Shown: in pieces, positions 43,306-52,122 of the stretch
How the letters are laid out: each line of letters starts with the position of its first letter
Numbering within the stretch: position 1 is the stretch's first letter
Source of the DNA: JAHEDH01 sp963753285
GTDB lineage: Bacteria > Actinomycetota > Acidimicrobiia > Spongiisociales > ZC4RG35
DNA length: 64,000 nucleotides
NCBI GenBank assembly: GCA_963753285.1
Contig: CAVWBT010000001.1
Coordinates: 124,001 to 188,000 of the forward strand
Direction of reading: 5' to 3'
Translations under genes and position numbers: made by a program
The notes under the pieces: model-generated
What the model was told of the DNA's origin: nothing
Database searches by the model: none
Seen by the model: the letters and a program-made list of their open reading frames with translations, nothing else

Positions 43306-44731
43306 ATGGCCCAGACCTTCTACGAACCACTCTCCTATCTCGATTCATCGTTCCTCGCGCTCGAGACGCGCACGACACACATGCACGTGGCGTCGGTGGT
43401 GCTCTTCGAGGCAGGTCCGCTGACGAAATCGGACGGCGGGATCGACATCCAGCGGATCAAGGATCACATCGAGGCGAAGCTCCAGTACATCCCCCGGTAT
43501 CGCCAGCGGCTGGCATTCGTGCCATACAACCGCGCCCCGGTGTGGATCGACGACGACGCCTTCAACTTCGACTTCCATGTTCGTCACACCAGCCTCCCGA
43601 GACCGGGAAACGAAGGGCAACTGAAGGCGCTGGCGGGACGCATCGTCTCCCAACAGCTGGACCGCAGCAAGCCGCTGTGGGAACTCTGGATCGTCGAGGG
43701 CCTCGAGGAGGGCAAGTTCGCCATCATCGCCAAGATCCATCACTGCATGATCGACGGGATCTCAGGAGTCGACCTGACGACCATCCTCCTCAATGTTGTT
43801 CCCACCGAGGAGATCGAAGAGAAGGTGCCGTGGGAAGCCCGTCCGGCTCCGACGCCGGCCGAACTGGCCGTGTCCGAACTCGCTCGCTCGACGCGGAAGC
43901 TGATCGACGACCTGACCTCAATCACCGAGACGGCCAAGACCGGTATCGGGAAGATCGGAACCACAGCGGCGAAGCTGTCGGCCGCAGCCGACTCGCTGCG
44001 ATCTGGATGGCTGTCTCAGTCGACGAGCACGCCGCTCAACCCCGACATCGGCCCGAATCGGCGGTTCGACTGGACCGAGATGCCGCTGGACGAGGTCAAG
44101 CACATCAAGAACGCCCTCGGGGGCACCGTCAACGATGTCGTGCTGGCGATCACGGCGGGCGCGATCCGCCATTTCCTCGAAGTCGAACGGGGATTCTCGG
44201 CCGATGGCATCGAATTCCGGGCGATGGCACCAGTGTCGGTTCGCAGACCCGATCAGAAGGGATCGCTCGGCAACCAGGTCGCCATGTGGCTCGTCCACCT
44301 GCCGGTCGATGAGCCGGATGCGGTCAAGCGACTGCATGCGATCGCAGCCGAGACCGACCACCTCAAAGAAGTCGAACCAGGCGCTCGGAGCGGCGACGCT
44401 CGTCGACCTGAGCAGCGGGACCCCGCTCCCGTTGCTCAGCATCGCCAACCGCGTGGCCTCCAGCACCATCCGGCCGTTCAACATGACCGTCACGAACGTG
44501 CCCGGCCCGCAGTTCCCCATGTATCTCATCGGGTCCAAGATGCTGGCCAACTACCCGATCGTGCCGCTCTGGGCCCAACACGGCGTCGGCCTCGCCCTCT
44601 TCTCCTACGACGGGCGCCTGCTGTGGGGAGTGCACGCCGACTACGACACGGTGCCCGACACCGAGGCGTTCGTCGGTTCACTCCATCACAGCTTCAAACT
44701 GCTGACGAATGCAGCCGACGCTTCAAGCTGA
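43306..44731 (+). CDS. Wax ester synthase/diacylglycerol acyltransferase (WS/DGAT), frameshifted
   Basis: From ATG 43306. The N-terminal acyltransferase domain has LDSSFLALET and the active-site motif KIHHCMIDGISG (HHxxxDG). GGTVNDVVLAITAGAIRHFL and the PLD-type block follow. Near 44366-44375 (CTCAAAGAAGTCG) the frame shifts: SNQALGAATLVDLSSGTPLP and FNMTVTNVPGPQFP continue in another frame to 44731. The span is one base over a multiple of three, and one A fewer in AAA restores a 474-residue protein. The enzyme makes storage wax esters or triacylglycerol. Confidence 0.82.
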
Positions 44732-45621
44732 GGCGTCGACGACTCGATCACCAGCCTGGGCGGGTCTCATCGGTGCGGTCATCATCTCGTTCAGCGCGAT
44801 CTTCTTCGAACTGTCCGGCGCCGATCCACTCACGGCGACCGGCTTCCGGATGGTGTATGCGCTGCCGGTCCTGCTGGCACTGTGGTGGCGGATCAGGGAC
44901 AGGGATTCGAGACCGACGAGCGACCGGATGATCGGACTCCTGTCGGGGGTGTTCCTGGCGATCGACGTCGTCGTCTGGCAGTCGTCGATGGCATACATCG
45001 GGACCGGCCTCGCCACGTTGATCGCCAACAGCCAGGTCGTGATCGTGCCGCTCGCAGCCTGGCTGCTGCTCAGCGAGCGGCCCGGCCGAGCAGTGATCGT
45101 TGCGCTTCCGATCGTCCTGACCGGCCTGGCGCTCATCACCGGCCTTGGGAAGCCAATCCACCTTCGGCACGCGCCCGGTGCTCGGCGTCACCATGGCGTT
45201 CAGCGCGGCGTTCCTCTATTCCGCCTTCCTCATGCTGTGGCGGCGAAGCAACATCCGGCTCGTCCCGACCGCCGGCCCGCTCCTCGATGCCGTGGCGGGC
45301 GCCGCCATCGTCACCGTCGCGTTCGCCCTCCTCACCGGGCGCGGCGACCTGACACCTTCGTGGCCGACCCACGGCTGGATCCTGGCGCTCGCGCTCGGAC
45401 CACAGGTCGTCGGGTGGCTGTTCATCGGACACTCCATGCCGAGACTGCCCTCGGCCTACACGTCCTTCATCATCCTGCTCCAGCCGACCCTGACCCTGCT
45501 GTGGGGTCGACTGATCTTCGATGAGACACCGTCAGCGCTGCAATACGCCGGGGTCGCGGTCGTGCTGGCGGGCATCGTGCTCGCCACCAGTTCGGCCGTG
45601 CGCATCCGTCCTCAGGCCTGA
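44709..45621 (+). CDS. EamA/DMT-family transporter, frameshifted
   Basis: It starts at ATG 44709 inside the WS/DGAT end and encodes about ten membrane helices in two EamA halves. The first half ends at LTGLALITGLG. Near 45148-45152 (CTTGGGAAGCC) the homology changes frame to SQSTFGTRPVLGVTMAFSAA, FIGHSMPRLPSAYTS. One G fewer restores a 303-residue protein, the usual size. DMT transporters export metabolites; the substrate is unknown. It converges with the gene at 45612 with 10 bases of overlap. Confidence 0.75.
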
Positions 45622-46019
45622 CGCATCGCATTCGCCTTGGCGGCACCCCACGTGAGATGGGCGTGCCACACCTTCTCGCCCAACGCCGACGACGACGCCG
45701 GGGCGAGATCGAAGACGTCCCCGGGAATGGCTCGTTCCACCATCGGATCTCGCTCCGCCGGTTCGACACCGAGGTCGATCAGTGCTGCGGTCGGGAACCG
45801 CATCGCCTCTTGGAACAGCTCGAGCGGGCCCCGGCGCTGCACGTCGAACGGTTCGGACAGGAGCCGGTCGAGCTGGGCGTCGAGCCACTGTTCTCCTTCG
45901 TCGATCGCCGCGGCGATGGTCGGCCCGACCTCCCACCCGCGCGTCTCGAACAGATGCACCAGCCACGGTCGGTACACCCGTGACAGCGCCTCACGCAGGG
46001 CTCGCGCCTCGGGGATCAT
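45612..46019 (-). CDS. Unknown protein, last gene of a seven-gene chain
   Basis: A 135-residue soluble, mostly helical protein (PLELFQEAMRFPTAALIDLG, VFDLAPASSSALGEKVW). It starts at ATG 46019, overlapping the CvpA-CAP stop by 4 bases. No motif recognised. Confidence 0.55.
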   Translation of the reverse strand: MIPEARALREALSRVYRPWLVHLFETRGWEVGPTIAAAIDEGEQWLDAQLDRLLSEPFDVQRRGPLELFQEAMRFPTAALIDLGVEPAERDPMVERAIPGDVFDLAPASSSALGEKVWHAHLTWGAAKANAMRQA

Positions 46020-46984
46020 CCGCCGAACACCTGCACCACCATCAAGCCGTACGGACCGTCGATGGCTGCGACCCCGACCCGGTCGTACGACCGCTCCAGC
46101 ATGTTGCGACGATGTGAATCGGATCGCAGGAACCCGTCGTGCACCGCTCGTGTCGAACTCGCCAACGCCAGGTTCTCGCCCACGATCGTCAAACGGATGC
46201 CGGCACGTTCGACTCGGTCCCGGACCCCTCCTGAGGTCGGTGAGATGTGCGACACGTAGCCGTTCACGTACATGTCGAGGGCATGACCCCGTGCCACCTC
46301 CGAGAGTCCCTCCGAGGCCGCCAGCGGTGGCCGGCCGGCGGCGACCCGCTCCTCGTTCAGCAGCTCGAACGACTCCGTCGCCTCACCTGGAGATTCCGAC
46401 AGCTGATCCACCGACGACGGCGGCATCTCGAACACATCGTCGTCGTCGAGGATGACACGCTCGGCTCCGGCGATCGACTTCAGGGCGAGGAGCGATCCGA
46501 TGACATCGTCACCCGCCACGGACTCCAGCATCTCACGAGGTGCCGACTCTGGGCCGGCGAGGGCTGTGAGCACGGTCGACTCTTCGATCGGCTGGGCGAT
46601 GGCGTCGGGGACACGGACTGCCTCGAGGATCGAAACCAACACGAGGATGAGGAACACCCCCCACGCCACCGCGACCCCGGTGCCCAGCAGCCGATTGGAC
46701 AGGTTCAGCCCCGGCAGGCTCATGAAGCGCCCCAGCATCGACGCGAGAATCGAGAAGCCCACCCCGACCAGAACGAAGATGACGATCCCGGCGCCCAGCC
46801 GCGCCCACTCGGGGGTCACGTCGAACCGGTCTGCGAGGAAGTCGCCGATCGGGGCGCTCACCCTGAAGCCGACGAACACACCGACCACGAGACCGGCGAG
46901 ATCGAGGGCCTCTTTCACTGCGCCGCGTACCCAGCCGCGCACGGCGAGAGCGGCCAGATACAGGCCGAGGATGAAGTCCAGCAT
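46016..46984 (-). CDS. CvpA-like membrane protein fused to a CAP/SCP domain
   Basis: A 322-residue protein. The first about 120 residues are a CvpA domain with four helices (LDFILGLYLAALAVRGWVRG, LAGLVVGVFVGFRV, AGIVIFVLVGVGFSILASML, VAVAWGVFLILVLVSILEAV). Residues about 205-322 form a CAP domain (LLNEERVAAGRPPLAASEGL, YVSHISPTSGGVRDRVERAG, GENLALAS, HRRNMLERSYDRVGVA), exposed outside the cell. CAP domains bind lipids or act on cell-wall or host targets; the function here is unknown. It overlaps AlaX upstream and 45612 downstream. Confidence 0.82.
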   Translation of the reverse strand: MLDFILGLYLAALAVRGWVRGAVKEALDLAGLVVGVFVGFRVSAPIGDFLADRFDVTPEWARLGAGIVIFVLVGVGFSILASMLGRFMSLPGLNLSNRLLGTGVAVAWGVFLILVLVSILEAVRVPDAIAQPIEESTVLTALAGPESAPREMLESVAGDDVIGSLLALKSIAGAERVILDDDDVFEMPPSSVDQLSESPGEATESFELLNEERVAAGRPPLAASEGLSEVARGHALDMYVNGYVSHISPTSGGVRDRVERAGIRLTIVGENLALASSTRAVHDGFLRSDSHRRNMLERSYDRVGVAAIDGPYGLMVVQVFGG

Positions 46985-47703
46985 CAGCGATCGCCGACGA
47001 CGCGGATCCGCATCCGCTTGTTTGCCTTGCCTTTCGACTCCGTCTTCTCAACCGAGACCGTCCCGACCTCGAGCGTCGAGTGGACGTGTGTGCCACCGTC
47101 CGCCTGACGGTCGAGACCGACGATGTCGACCACCCGGATCTCCTGCACCCACTCGGGGATCAGGTTCACCTTGGTCCTGATGAGGTCCGGGTCGGCCAGC
47201 GCAGCCTCCCTCGCCATGATCTGGATCTCGGTCGGATAGCCCTTGACCAGTTCCTCGTTCAGCTTCCGCTCGACCATCGCCCCGAATTCCTGGGAGATCG
47301 AGTCGAGCTCGAAGTCCATCCGTGCCGTCCCGTCGTCCATGTTCCCGCCGGTGACCTTCGCTCCGAAGTCGCGGTACACGACACCGCTCAACGCATGCAA
47401 CGCCGTGTGGGTGCGCATGATCCGGTAGCGACGGTCCCAGTCGATCACTCCCTCGACGGGCACCCCCGGCTCGGGACGATCCTCGGAGGAGACCACGTGG
47501 ATGATCTTGCCCGAGCGTCGGATCGTGTCGACGACATCGACACTCCCTCCGTTCCAGCTGATCGTCCCGACGTCCCCGGGCTGGCCACCACCACGGGCAT
47601 AGAACACCGTGCGATCGAGCACGATGCCATCGTCCAGCCATTCGGTGACGGTGCCCTCTGCGGTCCGAAGATAGGAGTCGCTCGCGGCGAGTTCCTCGGT
47701 CAT
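46984..47703 (-). CDS. alaX: Alanyl-tRNA editing protein AlaX
   Basis: A 239-residue protein. The editing-site metal ligands are visible as RTHTALHAL (HxxxH) and DRQADGGTHV (the Cys of the usual CGGTH is Asp here, as in some AlaX-M proteins). The N-terminal barrel has TVFYARGGGQPGDVG, as in AlaRS domain C. It removes Ser or Gly mis-attached to tRNA-Ala. Its start overlaps the PerM stop and its stop overlaps the CvpA-CAP start. Confidence 0.9.
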   Translation of the reverse strand: MTEELAASDSYLRTAEGTVTEWLDDGIVLDRTVFYARGGGQPGDVGTISWNGGSVDVVDTIRRSGKIIHVVSSEDRPEPGVPVEGVIDWDRRYRIMRTHTALHALSGVVYRDFGAKVTGGNMDDGTARMDFELDSISQEFGAMVERKLNEELVKGYPTEIQIMAREAALADPDLIRTKVNLIPEWVQEIRVVDIVGLDRQADGGTHVHSTLEVGTVSVEKTESKGKANKRMRIRVVGDR

Positions 47704-48941
47704 CTCGGTTCCACCGCCTCGGCCGGGGCACTCGCCTCGAGTTCACTCAACTCGCCCGTGTCGAAGAGCCGCGGGTCGTCCCCATGCGGCCGGCGGCGGG
47801 TGGGGAGCTTGCGCTCGGGCCGATCGGTGATCTCGATCATCGCTTCGCTCGCCTCTTCCCAGGACTCACCCAGCACACGGGTTCGCCAGAGATGTCCAGC
47901 GAGGATGCGGAGCGCGGCGAACGTCGGCACTGCGAGCACCACACCGAGCAGTCCGGCCAGCGAGCCCCCCATGAGGAGCGCGAGCACGATGATGACCGGA
48001 GAGAGATGCACCCGAGCCCGCTGCACCATCGGCGTGATGACGTGATTGTCGAGCTGCTGGATGATGGTGAACGCCACGACAGCGATGACGGCAGTCGACA
48101 GGTGGCCATCGAGAAGCGAGACCGAGGCTGCCAGCACCGCCCCGAAGAACGGTCCCACGAGCGGGATCAGATTGAGGAACCCGGTCGCCATCCCGATGAT
48201 CAGCCAGAACGGCACATCGAGAACGAACAGGACCGCCGACGACAGCACACCGACGAACAACGACACCAGGAGCTGGCCTCTCACGAAGCTCGACAGCGCA
48301 GTCGAGAGCTGCCTGCTGACATGACTGACCTCGTCCCGGAGCCGCGGCGGTGTGAGCTCATACGCGAGACGCTGCGTCCTGGGGAGGTCGACGAGCAGAT
48401 AGAAGGCGAGGATCGGCGCCAGCAGCACGACCACCCCGACCTCTGCGACGCCGGCCAGAAGCCGACCGGCACCCGAACCAAAGCCCCCGAGGATCGTCTG
48501 GATCGCTTCTTGGTTGTTCGGATCCTGGATCCACTCCTGGATCGTCTGGGATGTCCAGACTGGACCGAGATCGAACCCGAGATCGTCGCCCGTCTCCTGT
48601 AGGAACTGGATCGTGTCGTCGTAGATCTCGGGCAACCGCTCACCGAACTCCGAGCTCTGGGTCTGGATCGTCGGCACGACGAGGAATCCGATCGCCGTGA
48701 CGAACGCACCGAGTACGACGAAGGCGAAGAGGGTCGCAACCACCCGGGGGATCGCCACGCGGCTGAGCGCCTTGACGATCGGGTTGAGCAGGATGACGAG
48801 ACCGCCGGCGAAGGCCAGCGGGAGCCAGATGATCTTGACTTGCGACGCCAGCCAGATGAGGGCTGCGAGAAGGACTCCGAAGCCGACGATCGACCAGATT
48901 CCGTAGGCGAGGCGCCGCAGACGTTCGGTGGTGCCCGTCAC
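47700..48941 (-). CDS. AI-2E/PerM-family transporter
   Basis: The protein is 413 residues from GTG 48941. Eight or so membrane helices are visible, with the PerM pattern IWLPLAFAGGLVILLNPIV near the start and GFLNLIPLVGPFFGAVLAA, QLDNHVITPMVQRARVHLSP and GGSLAGLLGVVLAVPTFAAL in the C-half. Members export AI-2-like signals or act as sodium/proton antiporters. The C-terminal 50 residues are a charged tail. It begins 14 bases after the preceding gene's stop. Confidence 0.85.
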   Translation of the reverse strand: MTGTTERLRRLAYGIWSIVGFGVLLAALIWLASQVKIIWLPLAFAGGLVILLNPIVKALSRVAIPRVVATLFAFVVLGAFVTAIGFLVVPTIQTQSSEFGERLPEIYDDTIQFLQETGDDLGFDLGPVWTSQTIQEWIQDPNNQEAIQTILGGFGSGAGRLLAGVAEVGVVVLLAPILAFYLLVDLPRTQRLAYELTPPRLRDEVSHVSRQLSTALSSFVRGQLLVSLFVGVLSSAVLFVLDVPFWLIIGMATGFLNLIPLVGPFFGAVLAASVSLLDGHLSTAVIAVVAFTIIQQLDNHVITPMVQRARVHLSPVIIVLALLMGGSLAGLLGVVLAVPTFAALRILAGHLWRTRVLGESWEEASEAMIEITDRPERKLPTRRRPHGDDPRLFDTGELSELEASAPAEAVEPR

Positions 48942-48955
48942 GTCGAAGAGTGTAC

Positions 48956-49819
48956 TCAGGGGTCCCCGTAGCTCACGGTCACGCGAGAGTCCCCGGCGAC
49001 GACGAGCGTCCACTGCGTGTCCCCCGGCGAAGCGAGCCCGCGCTCGGTGCGGGTCCAGTCGTTCGGCGTGGTCGCCTCCCCGTCCAGCACGATCCCGACT
49101 CCACGCGGAACGGAGATGTCGAAGACGCCTGTGACGTCCAGGATGGACTCCCTCTGGACCGATGACAACGCGATCGAGCCGGCTCCGCTCGCCTGGATCG
49201 AGACTTGCTCGGCGCCGTCGGTGCTGATCTCCAGGCTGGTCGCCGCAAGATCGAGTTCCCACGACTCGACGTCACCGAGACTGAGCTGCCATCCTTCGAA
49301 CTCGAAGAAGCCGGGGTCGTCCCGTTCGGTCAGCACGATCTCGGCGCGTCCGTCACCGACCAGTGGCGTGGCGATCGCCGGCGCGACACCGCCGCCTCGG
49401 CGGCGCATCGTGACCGAGGCGAGCGTGTCGCCTCCGTTGAAATCCACCACGAGGACGTCGATCGGGCCTGCCGTGAGCTTGGCGGTGCCGACCTCGCCCG
49501 GATCGACGTCGATCTCGACATCTCCCACCGCAGACGGGAGCACCGAGACCGCGTTGAGGTGCAGGGCGAGACCCGTCAGCAGCCAGGTCAGCAGGATCGC
49601 CGGCGGAATCCATCGCCAGACGCCCCGTCGCAGCAGCGCGATCGGGAGCACGACGAGTGCGAGTGCCACCGCGGGCCAGAGAGCCGACAGGTCAAGGACG
49701 AGGGTGGTGGAAAGCAGCTGCGCAACGACGGCGACCACGATCGCCACGGTCGCCATCGAGAAGAGCAGCCACAACGCGACCGGCCACGGTGAGGCGCCCG
49801 GGACCGGCTTGTCGCTCAC
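48956..49819 (-). CDS. Membrane protein with an exterior beta-helix-like domain
   Basis: The 287-residue protein has three N-terminal helices (about 12-36, 42-62, 69-90) and an exterior beta-rich domain (KLTAGPIDVLVVDFNGGDTL, DLAATSLEISTDGAEQVS, ILDVTGVFDISVPRGVG). The repeated short strands resemble the toastrack/LiaF-like envelope-sensing fold. No signal-transduction motif. Overlaps LytR_C by 4 bases. Confidence 0.6.
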   Translation of the reverse strand: MSDKPVPGASPWPVALWLLFSMATVAIVVAVVAQLLSTTLVLDLSALWPAVALALVVLPIALLRRGVWRWIPPAILLTWLLTGLALHLNAVSVLPSAVGDVEIDVDPGEVGTAKLTAGPIDVLVVDFNGGDTLASVTMRRRGGGVAPAIATPLVGDGRAEIVLTERDDPGFFEFEGWQLSLGDVESWELDLAATSLEISTDGAEQVSIQASGAGSIALSSVQRESILDVTGVFDISVPRGVGIVLDGEATTPNDWTRTERGLASPGDTQWTLVVAGDSRVTVSYGDP

Positions 49820-50385
49820 TCGTCCTCGTAGCTCGCACCCAACAAGACGACGATGTCGGCCTCAGGTAGTCCATCGGGATTGAATTCGGTCACGGCGTCG
49901 GGAAAGTTCGCCGCGAGGTCCTGAGCCTCCGGGCCGAAACCCTCCTTGTACCAGATGAGGGATTGGTCCAGCCGCGGCTCGAAGTTGTCGGGCTCGAGGG
50001 TGATGTAACCGAGCTCGTCGAGGAGATCGGTGACCCTGCCCGCCAGGCCGGCCGTGCCGACGCTGTTCAGGACAACGACCGTGACCTCTTCGGGCGGCCT
50101 GGCTTCGATGACCGGTACGGTCGTGGTCGTCGTCGTAGGAGCGTCCGTGGTCGTGGGGGCGGTCGTCGTCGTGGTCGGGGCCCGGGTCGTCGAGGTCGTG
50201 CTCGACTCGACGACCTGTGTCGTCTCCGAAGTCCCGGGAAGAGGATCAGGCGAGCGCCACGATTGGATGAGCCACAGGATCCCATACATCAGTGCGGCCA
50301 CGATGACGATCCCCACGCCCATGATCGCTGCATCACGAGCGAACGCCGACTGACCGGACTTCGACGCGTGGCGACCGCGCGCCAT
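49816..50385 (-). CDS. LytR_C-domain envelope protein
   Basis: The protein is 189 residues from ATG 50385 (GGAGG upstream). One helix (about 22-42, IMGVGIVIVAALMYGILWL) leads to a Thr-rich linker (about 55-95). The LytR_C domain follows (VTVVVLNSVGTAGLAGRVTDLL, ending ADIVVLLGASYED). The domain accompanies wall-polymer ligases of the LytR-CpsA-Psr type. Start and upstream stop overlap (TGATG). Confidence 0.82.
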   Translation of the reverse strand: MARGRHASKSGQSAFARDAAIMGVGIVIVAALMYGILWLIQSWRSPDPLPGTSETTQVVESSTTSTTRAPTTTTTAPTTTDAPTTTTTTVPVIEARPPEEVTVVVLNSVGTAGLAGRVTDLLDELGYITLEPDNFEPRLDQSLIWYKEGFGPEAQDLAANFPDAVTEFNPDGLPEADIVVLLGASYEDE

Positions 50386-50597
50386 CACGTGCCTCCGCTG
50401 ATGAACCTGCGCAAGCGGCGGACGGTGAGCGGGTCGTAGCGGTCGGCTTCACCTGAGTCGAGCAACACGCGAAGCCTGGCGTAGTAGTCGGCCGGGTCCA
50501 GCCCGAGGACATCTGTGATGGTCAGATCCTTCGGGCCAGGAAGCAGCCACCAGGATCGCTCGAAGTCGATGATCTGTCTGTCGGTGGTCGTCAACAT
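50385..50597 (-). CDS. DUF3263 small protein, head of the seven-gene chain
   Basis: The protein is 70 residues from ATG 50597. It reads IIDFERSWWLLPGPKDLTI, TDVLGLDPADYYARLRVLLD, then DPLTVRRLRRFI, all diagnostic of DUF3263, an actinobacterial family that precedes LytR_C genes. Probably DNA-binding (HTH-like), but not proven. Confidence 0.85.
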   Translation of the reverse strand: MLTTTDRQIIDFERSWWLLPGPKDLTITDVLGLDPADYYARLRVLLDSGEADRYDPLTVRRLRRFISGGT

Positions 50598-50684
50598 GGG
50601 TCGCGAAAAGAGTATCGGTGGGCATTGGCAAACTGGCGGATTTGGACTCGGGTTTACCGGGCGCCGGTGCGACCATCCAGAGCC

Positions 50685-51062
50685 ATGGCACCACTCCGCT
50701 CCTCGGTCGACATCGCTGCGCCGCCGGATATCGTCTGGGATCTGATCTCGAGATACGAGCATTGGCCCGCCTGGGGGGTGAGCATCACCGCCGTCGAGCC
50801 ATCATCCGGGCGAGTCGGGGCCGGGGCGACGGGCCGCGTACGAACGGTCGTCGGCGTGTGGCTCCCGTTCGAGATCACCGAGGTCGCAGACGGTGAATCG
50901 TGGAGTTGGAAGGTTGCTGGCGTCTCTGCCACCGGGCATCGGGTGGATCCCACGGCGGCTGGGTGCCGGGTGACCTTCTCCGCTCCCGGCTGGGCGCCGT
51001 TCTATCTCCCCGTCCTCGCCAGGTCCCTTCAGCGGCTCGCACGGCGGTCCTCGGAGGCGTGA
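50685..51062 (+). CDS. SRPBCC-family protein (polyketide cyclase-like)
   Basis: A 125-residue protein from ATG 50685: SSVDIAAPPDIVWDLISRYE, FEITEVADGESWSWKVAG, TFSAPGWAPFYLPVLARSLQ. This is a standard small START-like fold with a C-terminal long helix. Ligand unknown. Divergent from DUF3263 by 87 bases. Confidence 0.75.
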   Translation: MAPLRSSVDIAAPPDIVWDLISRYEHWPAWGVSITAVEPSSGRVGAGATGRVRTVVGVWLPFEITEVADGESWSWKVAGVSATGHRVDPTAAGCRVTFSAPGWAPFYLPVLARSLQRLARRSSEA

Positions 51063-51193
51063 GCATCCTGGTGGGAAGGCACAGCAGGCGGTGGCGTCGC
51101 CGGTGACCCCTGGCGCCGCCGAAGGGGTCTAGTCCGTCCGGATCATTCCACAACAGTCCTCATCTCCGCCGGACAACCGCCGATAGAAACGGC

Positions 51194-51412
51194 ATGTGGG
51201 AATCAAACAATCGGCCTGGGAACATCGATGCCGGGGAGCGATGTGCTCGCTGCGGCAGGGTGACCACGGCCCGCGTCGCCCCCGGCCCTCGATGCAATCG
51301 CTGCGTAGCAGATGCGATCGCCGCCGTTGCTCCTGTGCGAGAGGGATGGCTGCGCGAACGCACCGTCCGTCGCAAGTTCTCTCGAACCCCCCGGTACGGA
51401 TTGCTCACCTGA
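51194..51412 (+). CDS. Small zinc-ribbon-like protein
   Basis: A 72-residue protein with two CxxC pairs (GERCARCGRVTTAR, GPRCNRCVADA) typical of a zinc ribbon, and a basic tail (RERTVRRKF). No known relative; possible nucleic-acid binding. Confidence 0.5.
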   Translation: MWESNNRPGNIDAGERCARCGRVTTARVAPGPRCNRCVADAIAAVAPVREGWLRERTVRRKFSRTPRYGLLT

Positions 51413-51491
51413 GCAGAGACGGCGCCCCGACACTTCCCCGACGACCCTGCGATCATCGCCAGGTTTCGACACATCATGAACCCGTTGGGCT

Positions 51492-51956
51492 TCAGCGCAC
51501 GGGCGTGACCGCCGGAACACCGCGAATCTGGATGCCGCCCATCACCGCCAGACAGTCGACGGTCAGCAGTGGCTCGCCGTGTGGATCACGGGATCCGATC
51601 AGGTCGTTCGCCCCCATGAACGCCTTGCCGTCGAGCCGAACGTGCCAGTGGTCGGGGATGCGGACGTCGATTCCGCCCATCAACGTGGTGAGTCTGAGAT
51701 GCGCTCCTTCGGGGGCGAGCGTTGCGCCGCGGAGATCCACCTCCACGCCGCCGGCGACCGTCACGATGGTGCCGGACTCGAGGTTCGGAGCCTCGCTCCG
51801 CCAATGCCTTCCCTGCATGAGACACACGATCTGGAAGTGATTGCTTCGTTCATCACCGTGCTCCGGAACCAACCGCTTCACGAGTTGGGCGATCACCGGC
51901 ACGGCAACCGCGCCGGCCAACATGATCTTCAGTACGAGCTGCCACATCCGTTTCAC
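51492..51956 (-). CDS. Small membrane protein with LiaF-like C-terminal domain
   Basis: The protein is 154 residues from GTG 51956, behind GGGGGAGGTGA. One N-terminal helix (MWQLVLKIMLAGAVAVPVIAQ) is followed by repeated strand motifs centred on GGVEVDLRGA and LMGGIDVRIPDHW, then AVMGGIQIRG. The MGG(I/V)(D/Q)(I/V) pattern matches the LiaF C-terminal/DUF2154-type domain of cell-envelope stress regulators. No two-component system is adjacent. Confidence 0.7.
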   Translation of the reverse strand: MKRMWQLVLKIMLAGAVAVPVIAQLVKRLVPEHGDERSNHFQIVCLMQGRHWRSEAPNLESGTIVTVAGGVEVDLRGATLAPEGAHLRLTTLMGGIDVRIPDHWHVRLDGKAFMGANDLIGSRDPHGEPLLTVDCLAVMGGIQIRGVPAVTPVR

Positions 51957-52122
51957 CAAATCACCTCCCCCCGAGTCTGTCACATCCCGTTCGAGGTTGT
52001 CGCCGAATGTCTCGGAGTCCTGCGTCGTGACGGGTCCGATGCCGGCGCTCGCCCGTCCGGACGAGCTCTCAAGACACCGATTGCACAGGACATTCGGCCG
52101 ATCAGACGGTTACCGTCATCCC

